DNA of 64,000 bases from Pyricularia pennisetigena (GCF_004337985.1 NC_043742.1:4391259-4455258); one strand, 5' to 3'; counted from the stretch's first letter, positions 48,161 through 59,817 are shown. The notes: generated by a model not told the origin, from the sequence alone. A program made the numbers and translations.

Positions 48161-50326
48161 TCAAGTGTTTCCGTGAATGGCGCCCATCAACAAAGCAACT
48201 ATTTGCTCCCCCTTCTTCATCGAGCCAGCCCCTTTCGGGAGGCACAGGAGCGCGTTGGCACCCTTTAAACTCCCGACCTTGGAACTCCGTTGCCCGCCAG
48301 TACTATTCGCCCAGAGCAAGCCATCTGTCCCGATAGAGACTACAGCACGGTGGTACTCTGGCCGTGCCTTGTCGAGCGGGAAATCGTGCGCCAATGTCAC
48401 GGGGACTTTGGGCAATCCAGCTGTTTGCAACCCGGAGAAACGGTGAAGTGATGGCAGGACAAATATATGAAAAGTCACAAGGGCCGACGCAGGATTCCCC
48501 GGAAGCGAAAATATGACCTTTTGCACCCGCTCGCCCGAGTTGTCCTTGACAGGGACCGTGGCAAAAGTGGTGGGCTTTCCAGGCTTCATAGACACGCGGC
48601 CGAAATGAATGGTTCCGCCAAGGGACCGCTCGATAGTCGGCTTGAGCAGATCGAGCTCACCCATGGATACACCACCCGTGGTGATGACAACATCGGCTTT
48701 TCTCAGGGCGCTCCTCAACGTCTCCTCGAGGCGGCCCGGCTTGTCCGTCTCGATGCCCATGTCGATAACCTCGTAGCCCCAATGTCTAGCAGCCGCAATG
48801 AGGGTTGGTCGGTTCGTATCTCGAACCTCGCCCATCCGTAGCTCTCCTGGCCGGTCATGCTGAACGATCTCATCACCGGTCGACAAAACCGCAATGGTTG
48901 GACGGCGAAACACTTGCACCTCGTCAACTCCAACGGCAGCGAGCGAGCCAATCTCTCCTCCAGCGGCCGAGACTTGTTCGTACTTACGTAGCACGATAGT
49001 GCCCTTTTCTATGTCGCTCCCCACCTCCCTGATATTTTCACCCTCCTTGACACCCTCTGCCAGAATTTCTACCTCCTTCTCCTCGTTGCCATCGTCCGTT
49101 TTAGTCTTCAGCACAGTGTCCTCAACCATGATCACTGCAGTCGCTCCCGGCGGCAGGGGCGCTCCGGTTGTGATCCTGGTGATTTCACCCTCCTTGAGAG
49201 GAGGGACTTCACCTGGAGAGGCATGTGATACCGAGACCACGGGGAAAACGCCACGCATGTTGCCATCTTTGGGCACGACGACAGCATACCCGTCGACGAT
49301 GCTGGCTCTAAAAGCCGGTACATTCTCCTTTGCCTTTACGTCCTCGGCCAGCACTGCACCCACGAGGTCACTGCTGACTTTGCGCATCTCGGTAGTGGGG
49401 GCTGGGGTCTGCTTTTGAATTGCGTCCAGGGCTTCGTCAACCGACAACATTGGGTATGGTGATTCGCGATGTCGACGAGTTGGTCCCAGATTGGGGTCAT
49501 TCGACATTGGGTTAGAGTCTGGCTGTGTGTGCCGAACTAGGTTCCCGTGACCATGATGGTGTTGGTGGTGGTGGTGCGAAGACCTTCCTTGTTGGCTTCC
49601 ACTGGCCGAAACTCCAGCCTCCTGCTCCAACTTTTTCACTCCTCCCGAGTGCAATTGACGCGAGTTTGCCCCGGAGGCTTGTATGCAAGCATGTGGCAGG
49701 AGTTTAATAACGGCTTGAAGATTCTCCTTGGCCCCCTTTGGAGAACCGGGAAGAGTCACGATGATAGTCCCCTTTCGAACTCCGGCCACAGGCCTGGACA
49801 TCATGGCAACTTTAAGCTGTCAGCAACGAGAGAAAACGACAAGAGGAAGCACTAAAAGGAGCAGCTTACAGGGAGTAACATCTAGTGACGCTGCGATCAT
49901 GCCATGGACAAGCCCAGGAGCTTGCTTGTGCAGCAGTGCACTGACAGCCTGTTGATTGCAAGATAGAGGTCACTAACTTGGCCGTATAACATTTAAGACC
50001 AAGTCAAGGTTTTCAAATGGGCTGACAAATGAAATGCCGTCTTCGGGGCTGCATACCTCCGGTGTATGATCCTCTACAGCAAAGCCTGTCCCTCCAGTGG
50101 TGAGAATCAGGTTAACGGCGTCGGCCGTGTCGGTCCATGACATCACTTGCCGTTGGATGTCAGAAATAGAGTCGGTAACAATGCTTGTCTGAACGACATT
50201 CCATTGCCCGGCCCCATCTTTTTCAAAAACATCCCGTAGTATTGCGGTGGTTGCGTCGGTTGAACGGTCTCGAGCTGCCGTTGTTGAGACAACCAAGATG
50301 GCTGCTTTGAGGGGTTGTTTGGACAT
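48161..50326 (-). CDS. cnxE: Gephyrin-type molybdopterin biosynthesis fusion (MogA-MoeA)
   Basis: Two-domain enzyme that adenylates molybdopterin and inserts molybdate in the last steps of molybdenum cofactor synthesis, needed by nitrate reductase and similar enzymes; the match is to A. nidulans cnxE / N. crassa nit-9. Minus-strand exons 50326-50057, 49948-49870 and 49809-48161 give 665 aa. The N-terminal MogA/MoaB domain (1 to about 165) has LILTTGGTGFAVEDHTPE. A linker follows with a His-rich run (about 192-206). The MoeA domain (about 245-665) has VDGYAV, TTGGVSMGELDLLKP and SLPGNPASALVTF. The order MogA then MoeA matches fungal and animal gephyrin; plant Cnx1 has the reverse order. Divergent from POP5 by 462 bp. 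Confidence 0.94.
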
Positions 50327-50788
50327 TATGACTTGGACGAAATGCCGCAGCTTGTGTGAGGTATTATAGTATGAATAGGATCACCAGAAAATTACCCAAT
50401 CAAGGCAAACTATCACTTTGAACTATGATGTAAGTTTGATTGTAAAAGAGTTCGTTCTCCCAGCTAGGGAAAATCAGTCTACCAACAGAGGTAGGGTGCA
50501 TGCACCTGGAGGTAAGGTACGTCAACTTGAGCGGTCCATGGAATAACCTGTTGATAATATACTGTAACCTCCATAAATTGAACAATAATAAGGGCTGTGA
50601 GGGGAAGCTGCTCCCTAAGTTGGGGTAGCTCAAGCATGGATCTTAACCCTAACCCAGCAGCAAAAAATCCCTACATCGCCCCGACAATCAATTGCGACTC
50701 CCAACTCACCAGTCCAACACAGTAAATATCTCATCACATCAACTTTGAGACTGTCAATAAGTCGTCGCGCAGAGGCCATAAGGACGTC
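50327..50788. promoter_or_regulatory. Shared intergenic interval cnxE / POP5
   Basis: 462 bp between divergent start codons. No GATA-pair or TATA box stood out clearly enough to call. Promoter role is inferred from orientation. Confidence 0.4.
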
Positions 50789-51444
50789 ATGGTTCGTATT
50801 AAGGAAAGATATCTACTAGTCAATATCCTCTACCCCGACGCGCTCAAGGATGTCAAACCCAACGAACCGGACCTCGCCGTCCTTCACAAGCCAACGACGA
50901 ATGACTTGACACCCCAGGCTATCCTGAGAGCCATTAGGGAACAGGTCAGAGTATTGTTTGGAGATTATGGCTCTGGTCTTATTGAGCGAAACCTCTTGGG
51001 TAAGTTTGGCATAATTTTAGGCTTCGCGACGCGTCCTGGCTTCCGCGTGGGATTTTCCTTAATCTGACCTACTTTATAGTCAAATATTTGTCCAATGCCA
51101 CTTCAACCTTCATCCTTCGTGTCCATCGGGAGCAATATCGCCTCGTGTGGGCTGCCCTGACTTTTATGGATGACCTCCCCATCAAGAACGGGCAAACCTG
51201 TACTTTTCGTGTTGTTCATGTCGGAGGCACGATGCGTAAAGTCGAGACGGCGGCCATTCGACGGCACAAGGCGCTGAAGCTCGCCGTCGAAAAGCAAATG
51301 GCTGGCAAAGAGTCCGACGTGCTGGATACTCTATTTGGTTCCAGTGACTCTGCCCAGCGTACGCAGGGTGTGGTTCTTAACGCTGAAGATGACAATGACA
51401 GCGCCGCCGAAAAGGATGAGGGAGAGGACGAGGACGAGGGCTGA
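50789..51444 (+). CDS. POP5: RNase P/MRP subunit Pop5
   Basis: Protein subunit shared by RNase P (tRNA 5-prime processing) and RNase MRP (rRNA processing). Exons 50789-50999 and 51080-51444 give 191 aa. Seen: MVRIKERYLLVNILYP at the N-terminus, AIREQVRVLFGDYGSGLIERN, then STFILRVHREQYRLVWAALTF and FRVVHVGGTMRKVETAAIRRHK, which are the conserved core of the Pop5/Rpp14 fold. The acidic tail (EDDNDSAAEKDEGEDEDEG) is common in fungal members. The single intron is phase 1. It ends 46 bp from the GPN2 stop codon on the opposite strand. Confidence 0.94.
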
Positions 51445-51490
51445 TATTCGCCGGAATCTATGACTGATTCCAGGGTTGCCGTCCCAGCCT

Positions 51491-52710
51491 TCACTTCTTT
51501 GTCCGAGTCACTGTAATGCCACTGTCTGGGAACCGAGCACCTGGGCCTCCCATCAAGCCGTCATCGTCCTCTTCAGCCGCCGCTGCCTCGGCTTCGGCCA
51601 TGGCTTCTTGGGCCTTGACTTGTTCCTCCCATTCACGCCGCTCCATCTCGTCATAAGCCTCTTTGTTATCGATCCAGCGCTCCTGAATATCCTGGACATC
51701 CATCAGGGAGCCCTCGTTGCGCATGGCCACCTGCCAAACGGTATCGTTCGCTCCCTCGGCCCCACCAAATACATACCCGTTGGCACGATCGAGCACCCGG
51801 AGCAGATGCATCATACTTTTCTTGTTCTCGACGGCCAAGACCTCGAAGCGGACGAGTCCAAAGTCTTCAATCAAGTTTGCGACGGCTCGGTTTAGCCTGG
51901 CAAACTTTTCACTGCGTAGCGAGGGATTCTCTGCCTCGAGCTCGGGGAGGAGGTACGAAAGATCTTGGACCTCGGTATAAAAGTCGAGGTTAAAGGCGAG
52001 TCTGTCATAGGAAGAAACCTTATCGATCTTGGTGAGGACGTTGACATGGGAAAGATCCATCTGGAGCATGGCGCGCAAAGCGAGGAGGAGATTCGAGATG
52101 TACAACGATGGTTGAGTGAGGCAAATGCTGTCCGAGAGGTGAACAACCACAAGCTACAGCGAGACAATTTGATCTGTCAGCCGCTGTCTTTACGGGACTT
52201 CATGCCACCCGCGTCCCCACGGGGTAAATGATGGTGGACAAATCACGTACTCTGTAGCCGAGCTTTTGTAACTTGAAGAAGATATTGCGCAATGAATTGT
52301 GATGTGTGTACAGCTCGACCTGGCCCGGGCAGTCGAATAGTATGTAGTCGTCCCCAAGCTCTTTCAGACCCTCTTCCAACCACTCAAAATTATGCTCCAG
52401 CTCTTCAATAGCGTAGAGGATGCCACCGTTTGGCCCCAAGTTATCGTCTCCCATGATTTCCTCCAGTGTGACGAGATTCCGGATGTCTAGGGCACACGGA
52501 TAGCTTGTATGGTCATTGGCCGGGTCAAGGTTTACTACAGAACAGGCTCTCCCTATTGCGCCTAGAAATTGATGCACTTTAAGGTTGACGCGGTTAGTCT
52601 CCTCTTTGATCAGCCAGCTCGTAACAGTGCACTGAACCTGACTTACTCCCATCACAGTAGGTGCTCTTCCCAGCGCCGGGAGACCCTACTACTAGCTGTG
52701 CAAAAGGCAT
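51491..52710 (-). CDS. GPN2: GPN-loop GTPase 2
   Basis: GPN-family GTPase needed for assembly and nuclear import of RNA polymerase II and III. Minus-strand exons 52710-52647, 52576-52251 and 52153-51491 give 350 aa. Seen: P-loop GSPGAGKST (9-17), SVVNLDPAND (G2 region), the GPN loop NLGPNGG (about 68-73), FDCPGQVELY (G3), and NVLTKIDKV (G4). The exon 1 to 2 join makes DGMHQFL, the expected family sequence. The C-terminus is Glu/Ala-rich. The lower end nearly abuts POP5, so the two 3-prime UTRs must overlap. Confidence 0.95.
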
Positions 52711-53224
52711 GATTACAAAAGTATATTTTGTAGAGTGTCAAAATTTCGTGCAGTTTGACGACGACAACTTCTTGCGCATCTGCACCTGGTCGGTCCTTCA
52801 GACACGATTTTCAAGCGCGGGGCGATGTTCGATCGCTTTCTAACGGGAACCCTGAACAAGTTGCGTCAGAGGCAGGCCCACCGAAGCTCTTTTACCTACC
52901 CTGCAGGCACAACGACCTTGACATCGGGGCAACGGGTCTGTTATCACCATGTGACAGCCAAAACCCAAGAGAGGCGATAACGACAGCCCAAGCTTCCATC
53001 TCCATTGAGCTCCCCACGGGCCCGTTAACGACGCGGTCTGCAGCAACAGAACAGACGTGACTAGAGCAACTCATCTAATCTCCAGCAACAAAACACCACT
53101 CCCCTCCCCCTTACCATGTTCACTTTTTATTATTGAAACACAATTGTGACCCTTTGCCCACATTCACCATTTGCATCCAGCAACCCGCCCACCTCTGCTG
53201 CAGATAAGAATAAAACAATTGAAA
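52711..53224. promoter_or_regulatory. Shared intergenic interval GPN2 / BUB3
   Basis: 514 bp between divergent starts. A CT-rich stretch (53095-53125) precedes the BUB3 leader. No TATA box is convincing. Promoter role is inferred from orientation. Confidence 0.4.
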
Positions 53225-54407
53225 ATGTTCGAGGCTGAGCCGGCGCCGGGCGACTGCCCAACCGCCATGAAATTTGCGCCTAGCTCTCGCAAACTTTTGG
53301 TGTCATCCATGGATGGAAACATCTACTTGTATGAGGTGCAGGGTGAGGGGGAGGATGCGAGCGCGCCCCTCGTACGGCAAATATCAATTGGCTGTCCGGT
53401 CTTGGACGTCACGTTCGGAAGCGACGACAAGGAAGGTTTCTGCACGGGGGCGGATTCTACCATCAAGAGGTACGGGATCTGAGATCACAGCAAGTAATTC
53501 GCTGCTGTAATCATGTTAACGCTGCATTTAGGATTGACCTTGAGTCGGGGGATGTTACAGTTGTTGGAAAGCATGAGAAGCCAGCGAGGTGTATAATATA
53601 CAGCCCCGAGTATTGTGAGTAGCATATGGATGGATTGAGTTTTTCTTCATTGAATTCTAACACTAACATCATTCAGCAATACTGGCGTCCGGCTCCTGGG
53701 ACTGCACGTTGCAAATATGGAATGCAAAGGACCTGTCCAAAGACCCCATCATCGTACAGCTGCCAGTCAAGGTGCACGCTATGGCTGCAAGCAAAACAAA
53801 ACTTGTCGTTGGCATGCACAACCGCATGGTGCAAATTTTTGACCTGCCGGCCATAGCCAAGCTTCTCGAATCCGGAGCAAGCGGCAGCGAGAGTGGCTTG
53901 AAGCCGTGGCAGCAGCGCGAATCTTCCCTCAAGTTTATGACGAGGGCCATTGCATGTATGCCCAATGATGCCGGCTACGCGACCAGCAGTACGGAGGGCC
54001 GTGTTGCCGTCGAGTTCTTTGAGGACTCGGCCGAGGTTCAGGCTCGCAAATACGCTTTCAAGTGCCACCGTGGGCCTGACCCCAAAGACCCAGACACGGA
54101 GCTCATTTACCCGGTTGACTCGCTGGCTTTCCACCCAGAGTACCTGACCTTTGTGTCTGGCGGTGGTGATGGTCAGGTGGCGCTATGGGATTCCGAGGCC
54201 AAGAGGCGTATGAAGATCTACCCGATGAACGGAGGTTTGGCAGCGCGTACGCTAGCCTTCTCAGCCGATGGAAAATTTCTAGCCATAGGCACATGCCCAG
54301 GCTTTGAGGACACCATGGAGAACTACAGCGGTAAGGGACAATCCCACGTCCTGATCCGCGAGCTCAGTGAGAAGGAGGTTAAGCCCAAGCCGAAGAAGTC
54401 AAAATGA
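53225..54407 (+). CDS. BUB3: Mitotic checkpoint protein Bub3
   Basis: WD40 propeller that recruits Bub1 and Mad3/BubR1 to kinetochores through phosphorylated Spc7/KNL1 MELT motifs. Exons 53225-53469, 53532-53614 and 53677-54407 give 352 aa. Seen: LLVSSMDGNIYLYEV, ASGSWDCTLQIWNAK and VGMHNRMVQIFDL blades; RVAVEFFEDSAEVQARKYAF followed by FKCHR and YPVDSLAFHPEYLTFVSGG, which separate Bub3 from its Rae1 relatives; and a Lys-rich tail. Introns are phase 2 and 1. Between WD blades an extra Ser/Gly segment (about 195-215) is longer than in yeast. Confidence 0.92.
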
Positions 54408-55413
54408 GCCTTTGCGGGTGGGTTCTGTCGAGAGGCTGGGGACTCAAAAAGCTTGCAGTTTGTTTGATGTACATATAGCGGAGAAAGGCTACTTGTTTGG
54501 GAAGCTGTGAATAATACCCCTGAGTCAAGATGATCTCCTGTGTGCTGGCTTGCTAGAACGCAACATACCTGGGGAGGCATGGACGGTGACCTATTGCCCC
54601 AGGCCAGTTTGCGACTCTCCAGTGCAGTCAAGGCGGATATACCCCCGCTGCGCGTAGTAGCTCCGATTGGTTTGCAAGAAGACCACGTTCCATGGTGACG
54701 AACGATGGGCTATCTCATGCACAATGGTTATGGCATTTCGGCGATCGCCACAACGGACCGATTCCACATTGCAGCCTAGACCATGCACCACACCATAACT
54801 CGTATACCCCCAACATATCGGACGATCCAGCCCCTATGAATCTGCACGGAGAGTGTCTGGGGTAGATGCCCGGCCGAGCCTCAATAGATCTGTGTGGAAT
54901 GTGGGGGTGGGCCACAAGGGAGGGGTTTCTTACCCCAAATTCCTTTCCCCTCATTCTACTTGCGCGGTTCGGCAGATGTAATCCTTTGTTTTCAGGGGAG
55001 GGAAGCATTCAAGCTGCTTAGTTAGGGTCTCGGTTCGGCTTGGCCAATGCTTTTACACTAAGTGGTAATTAGGCCGGATTGATTCGCGGTCGATCTCGGA
55101 GTTGCTTGGTCGTCTATGCTTGGTCCGTCTGCTTAACCGCATGTGTTTGACTATGAACACCGTGGTACACTGAAACTCTAGTCGGGAGGTGACTAATGCC
55201 TGCAACCTGTCGTGCTTGAATATGTTATCTTAAGACTTTTACATGGCGGTTTTGGTTATGACAATATAGCACCTCTACTTTGCAAAATCAAGTCGGATTT
55301 ACTATGTCTGGTCGGTTGTTTACCACGATGCGTGAAGGAAATGGATCATGTCATGCTTTAAAAATTTCACTGTCATATTAAAGCTACTCTTTCTCTATGA
55401 ACACCGGATACAT
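54408..55413. other. Convergent intergenic region with an unassigned open frame
   Basis: About 1 kb between the BUB3 and CocE 3-prime ends. Two overlapping minus-strand frames (54591-54791 and 54715-55008) are open. The first contains an HEIAH word, a zinc-peptidase-like HExxH, but has no signal peptide, clear start or family match. I do not annotate a gene. Confidence 0.45.
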
Positions 55414-57320
55414 CTATGAGAAGGGAACAACAGGAATAATGAGTGAACTTGGGTATTCGCCACCAAAATGTACTCGGTGCTCTCCCCTGTTGAGCTCATG
55501 TTCCGGGCGAGGACCGGAAAATGAGGAGTACTCGGCGATGCTAGGGAACTGTCCTCCAATCTGGGATGAAGATGCCTTGTTAGCAAGCATAAACACACAA
55601 AAAAAAATCCCAATACCAATTATTGGGCTTTTGTTCATAAGATGGGAGGGAAACAAAAAGTTGCAATATCACTTACCCTCACGCTGAGCTGCTCGCCGGC
55701 GTCAAAGTCAGTACCCATGGCCCAGATGCCAATCTCCAGCTTGACGACGGTACCAGGGTTGATCTTCTCCTGCTTCTCGTGCGGGTGGAAGGGGAACTGC
55801 GGATGTATGCTCTTGGAGCTATCGACGGCCCGCTGTGATGCCCTGAGGATGCCCATAGGGCCGAGGTGCAGGTTCAAACTGGCCATGTCCTTTTCAGGAA
55901 TGTCTTCTATCCGCTCTACAGGCGCGGCCTTGAAAGGCATGTTGAGATGCATGAGCGGCTTTCCATCCTTGTCCTTTTTGCGGATGATGGCAAAGACGGT
56001 AAAGTCGTCGCGGGCGTCGCAGGAGACGTAAACGACGGCCTTGGGCAGGCCAATCAGACGAGACTTCTCGGCAAAGACGTAGGTGAACTCTGCAAAGCTG
56101 TTGCGGTCCTCTGAGTTGTAAGTGACACTGGCAGCCGAGGGTGTTGAGGCCGTGGCCAGGCCGCCGTCGGGCTGGAAGAACAGCTCCCTGTACTCTGTGT
56201 TGGGCACCGGAAAATCCGGGAGCACGATGTCGTCGATGGCTTCCCTGTTTCCGAACTGCAGTGCTGACCATCGCACCTTGGGCGTCTTTTCTTCCCATTT
56301 GTTGTCAACCTCCCTGAGGTAACGGTCGAAAAAGTCCCGCAGTTCCTCGTGGGCATGTTCCTCGCAGTACAGCTCGTACCACTCCTGCTTGCTGCTCCAG
56401 TGAATCCACTTTTGGTTGCCCGGAATCTCCATCCAGGCCCTGATGCAGCCCATGGTGTGGATGGTGCTGACATCTGAGCCACGGATGTAGGCTGGACACT
56501 TGATCTTTGTCATGTCGACCCGCTTGTCCTTCCAGTATTTGTTTTGCGTCGGCGACCGGCGGTACATTTCCGCAAAGTCTTCAAGACCCGAGTTGGGCTG
56601 TCCCCGTACGATGGCCTTTGCGATGAGGTCAAAGTTGCTCATGGAGAACCAGCCACCACGGCAAAACTGCTCACGGTACATGTCACCCATTCCCTCCCAA
56701 GGCGCAATGGCCTTGAGGGACGGGGGCTGTTGAGCCGCGATGAACCACTGCGCAATCGCCAATGCCGAGTTGCCAGCCATGCCGATGTTGCCGTTGCACC
56801 ATGGCATTTTGGCAACGGCCTCGACCACATCATAGCCGTCCTCGGCATCCTGGCTGCCCATGACACAGATCTGGCCATCACTGTGGCCAGCGCCTCGGGT
56901 GTCGACGCTCACGATGGCGTAGCCCTTGGGGCACCACCAGGCGGGGTCCAGGCCCTCGAATTTCTCGAGTCCGCTGAGCCTGTCCTTGGGAACACAGCAG
57001 TGCCAGGTCGTGATGGGCAGCATGTCGAGGGCCGAGTACTTTTTGCCGTAAAAGGACCAGCTGAGAACAGCGGGGACCTTTTCTGTGGTGCCTGCAGGGC
57101 GGTACACGTCTACGTAGAGACGAACCCCATCGCGGACAACGACCTCGACGTCATGCTCGAGGATGATATCGCTGTCAAGAGCCTTGGCGCCTTGGGACTC
57201 GAAAGGTCTCGAGCCAGCCTTGAAGGTCTCGACTTTGCCTGGATGGAAACCTGTGTAGCCATTTTCGCCAACCTTGGGCTCGCCGATGCGCTTTGTGGCG
57301 ACCTGAACGGGATTAGGCAT
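55414..57320 (-). CDS. CocE/NonD-family alpha/beta hydrolase (X-Pro dipeptidyl-peptidase type)
   Basis: Serine hydrolase of the CocE/NonD group (peptidase S15-like fold plus C-terminal jelly roll); substrate is unknown, probably an ester, amide or acyl compound. Minus-strand exons 57320-55677 and 55560-55414 give 596 aa. Seen: DGVRLYVDVYRPAG near 64-77, VDTRGAGHSDG about 139-149, the nucleophile elbow GMAGNSALA (Ser185), and a C-terminal beta-rich domain (from about 400, KAVVYVSCDARDDFTVFAII, VVKLEIGIWAMG). The second exon adds VRIGGQFPSIAEYSSF and a 40-residue tail; without splicing the protein ends 13 codons later. No signal peptide, so it is probably intracellular. It is divergent from the PhyH-type gene, 1 kb away. 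Confidence 0.88.
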
Positions 57321-58320
57321 ACTAGTTGACAGGGCTTATGTGCAAGGAGATGTTTTGGAGGATGTGGGGTAGGGGGAAGAGAAGTACGAGTATGTCTTCT
57401 ACTGTAAGTCTGGATGGCAATTGAAGCAACAGTCTCAACTAGCGCAAGTTGGCTTGGACAAGGGGGGGAATAAAGGAAACGAGCATGAACGGTTGGTCAC
57501 TATGATTTTGGGGGGGCGATATCATCTCACATTATACTACAGCTTCTGCAGGCCCGGGCGAAGAGTGGATGCATCTTGATTGATATTGTGCTTTCCGTGT
57601 TCGGGTAGCAAAATCACTCTCGGCGTCAATGTGAACCGACCCGGGTGCAAGACCGGTGCTCCGAATGGGTCTCGGAGGGGTATATGTTGGAAATTTGCTT
57701 AGAGTTTTACATGTGGCTGGGTCTGGGCGGTTAAAATATGAACCGAATCTCAAGGACTACAACGTAATTACAAGCAGTGAGTGAATGGCTGGTGGAGACA
57801 TGGACAGCCAGGAACAGGATACCGAGGAGAGGGATCTACAGTGGGACGAATCGGTTGAGATGGTGGAATTTTAGGGGATGCGGGGTTCTGCGGGGCCCCA
57901 GACTGAGTGATACATTGGTTGCGTACAGTAGTGGCTCGGCCCCGTCCAATTTGGACCGACCCAGCCGAAGTGGTAATAAGATCTATACTGTCAACTCAGC
58001 ATCCCTGAGTCCGTTCAAGTGCTGCTGCCATCGGCTCGGCTCGGAATCTTCCAACGACATGCCCGTGACCACCGGGGCATAGTCCCCCATGAGCCCGGGG
58101 CGGCAAAACATTCTTGAGCTAGGTTATCTGCCGGAGAACGCTGCTGTAAATACTCTAATCATCTATTTATTACGGTCTGTTTGCCTCCTTTTCTTCCGTT
58201 CGCTGGAAAAGCGTCCATACCAGTATTCTTTGCACACCTCATAGCCTAGACCCAGAGGCTACATTGACATCTTTCTGAAGCCTCAAACCACACTCATATT
58301 ACTTTGTTCACTAATCCAAA
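57321..58320. promoter_or_regulatory. Shared 1-kb interval CocE-type hydrolase / PhyH-type dioxygenase
   Basis: 1000 bp between divergent start codons and no other gene. It contains an interrupted inverted repeat GTCCAA-T-TTGGAC at 57944-57956, which includes a CCAAT word, and several GC-rich CCCCGGG/CGGGGC words (58070-58110). These are candidate activator sites for co-regulation but are called by eye only. Confidence 0.4.
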
Positions 58321-59468
58321 ATGTCCACCACCACCACCACCACTACTACTACCACAACCACCAACTTTGCCGTTGACAAAGAGGCAAAGGAGCGGCAGGT
58401 CGCCACCAGGTTTGAAACCAAGGACCTCGTGACTTTTGATGAAAACATCGTCTATGGCGACTGGAGGGACGAGTTCCACAAGAACGGCTGCGTCTTGATC
58501 AAGGGTGTCATCACCCCCGAGAAGGCCAAATACTACGCCGACAAGCAAATCCAATGGCTGAAGAACTTTGAGCTTGGTTTTGACGAGAACGACCCCAACA
58601 CATGGACCGCCGAGCACCTGCCCGTCAGCTTCAAGGGCGGCATGTACTTTGCATACGGCTCCACCCACGAGAAGATGGCATGGGAGGCTCGCAGCGAACC
58701 CGCCATTATTGACATTTTCACCAAGCTCTGGGGCACCAACGAGCTTATCAGCTCGTTTGACGGCATGAACATCTCTCTTCCAAACCGTAAAGACCTCAAC
58801 TGGAGCCCATGGCCTCATTGCGACCAGAACCCCCGCCGCAAGGGGTAAGTTTTGGCAACGACTACTACCGTTCTAATGATGCCCTTGCTAACCCACCCCC
58901 TTATCTCTTTAGCATGCAAGCCGTGCAGGGTCTACTTAACTACTCCCCCAACGGTCCCAAGGACGGAGGTCTCATGCTCATGAAGGGTTCTGCCAAGCTC
59001 TTCAACGAGTTCTTCTCACACAAGCGCGAGTCTGCCGACCACGAGGACGCACCACCCCCTGAGCTTGAGTACATGGACCTCTTCCTCTTTAGCGAAAAGG
59101 ACCTCAAGTGGTTCGAGGAACGCGGCTGCGAGATGTTCAAGGTCGACATGGAGCCCGGCGACTTTGTGCTGTGGGACTCGCGGACCATCCACTACGCCCG
59201 CCTCCCCGAAGGCAACCAGATCCGCAACGTCCAGTACATCTGCATGACGCCGCGAAAGTTTGCTGAGCCCGAGGCCCTCGAGGCCAAGAAGTACTGCTTC
59301 GAGAACTTTATCGGCACCACCCACTGGCCGCACTGCAACATCAGGGTCGTGACCGACAAGCCCATGAGGGACGGAAAGGTGTGCCCCAAGTACAGGACAG
59401 AACCGTTTGAGAAGCCAGAGGTGAACGACACTATTTTGAAGCTGGCTGGAGTTAAACCATACCATTGA
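58321..59468 (+). CDS. Phytanoyl-CoA dioxygenase (PhyH) family enzyme
   Basis: Predicted Fe(II)/2-oxoglutarate-dependent oxygenase; family members hydroxylate fatty acyl-CoAs or fungal metabolites, and the substrate here is unknown. Exons 58321-58844 and 58913-59468 give 359 aa. Seen: an N-terminal Thr12 run; FHKNGCVLIKGVITPEKA (family N-terminus); iron ligands in WPHCDQNP (His166, Asp168) and in DSRTIHYARLP (about His268); and the likely 2-oxoglutarate-binding Arg in QIRNVQY (about Arg279). The iron triad is complete, so the enzyme should be active. The intron restores a Gly codon before MQAVQGLLNY. No organelle signal is obvious. Divergent from the CocE-type hydrolase gene. Confidence 0.9.
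58324..58365 (+). repeat. ACC/ACT microsatellite encoding Thr12
   Basis: A triplet repeat of ACC, ACT and ACA codons at the very start of the PhyH-type gene. It encodes twelve consecutive Thr and may vary in length among strains without breaking the frame. Confidence 0.8.
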
Positions 59469-59817
59469 AATTTTTGTTGGCTCTGTCTTTTCTTTTTATT
59501 TGACTTTCTCAAGCCTGTACATTTGCAGTGATATTTACATGTTTGCCAGTAGATGTCTATACTTTTGTTTTGTGAATACAACAGCTAAAAAGAATCCTCA
59601 AACATCTGAGACATGGTGGTATATATCTTTCTCTTTCACTCTCGCTTGCCTCACAATTGTTTCCAACGTGTGTTCACAAAGTATACAATATATTGGTTTC
59701 TTTGCCCTGAAGCAGCTACGTTTCACCCCTGACGGATTCGAACAGCTCCGCATGATTGGACAGTACACCAGCCGATGACTTCTTTTAAAATGATACCGGA
59801 GTGGCTCCATAAAGTAC
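59469..59817. other. Convergent intergenic region
   Basis: About 350 bp between two 3-prime ends (PhyH-type and G-patch genes). AT-rich with nothing recognised. Confidence 0.5.

Noticed and set aside
56544..57329. Plus-strand open frame of 261 codons
   Set aside because: Lies fully antisense to the CocE-type hydrolase, whose frame has clear catalytic motifs.
58294..58818. Minus-strand open frame of 174 codons
   Set aside because: Antisense shadow of PhyH-type exon 1; Gly/Ser stretch is the reverse of the Thr codon repeat.
59736..59755. GGATTCGAAC word resembling a tRNA T-arm
   Set aside because: No matching acceptor stem, D-arm or anticodon arm is visible on either side, on either strand.
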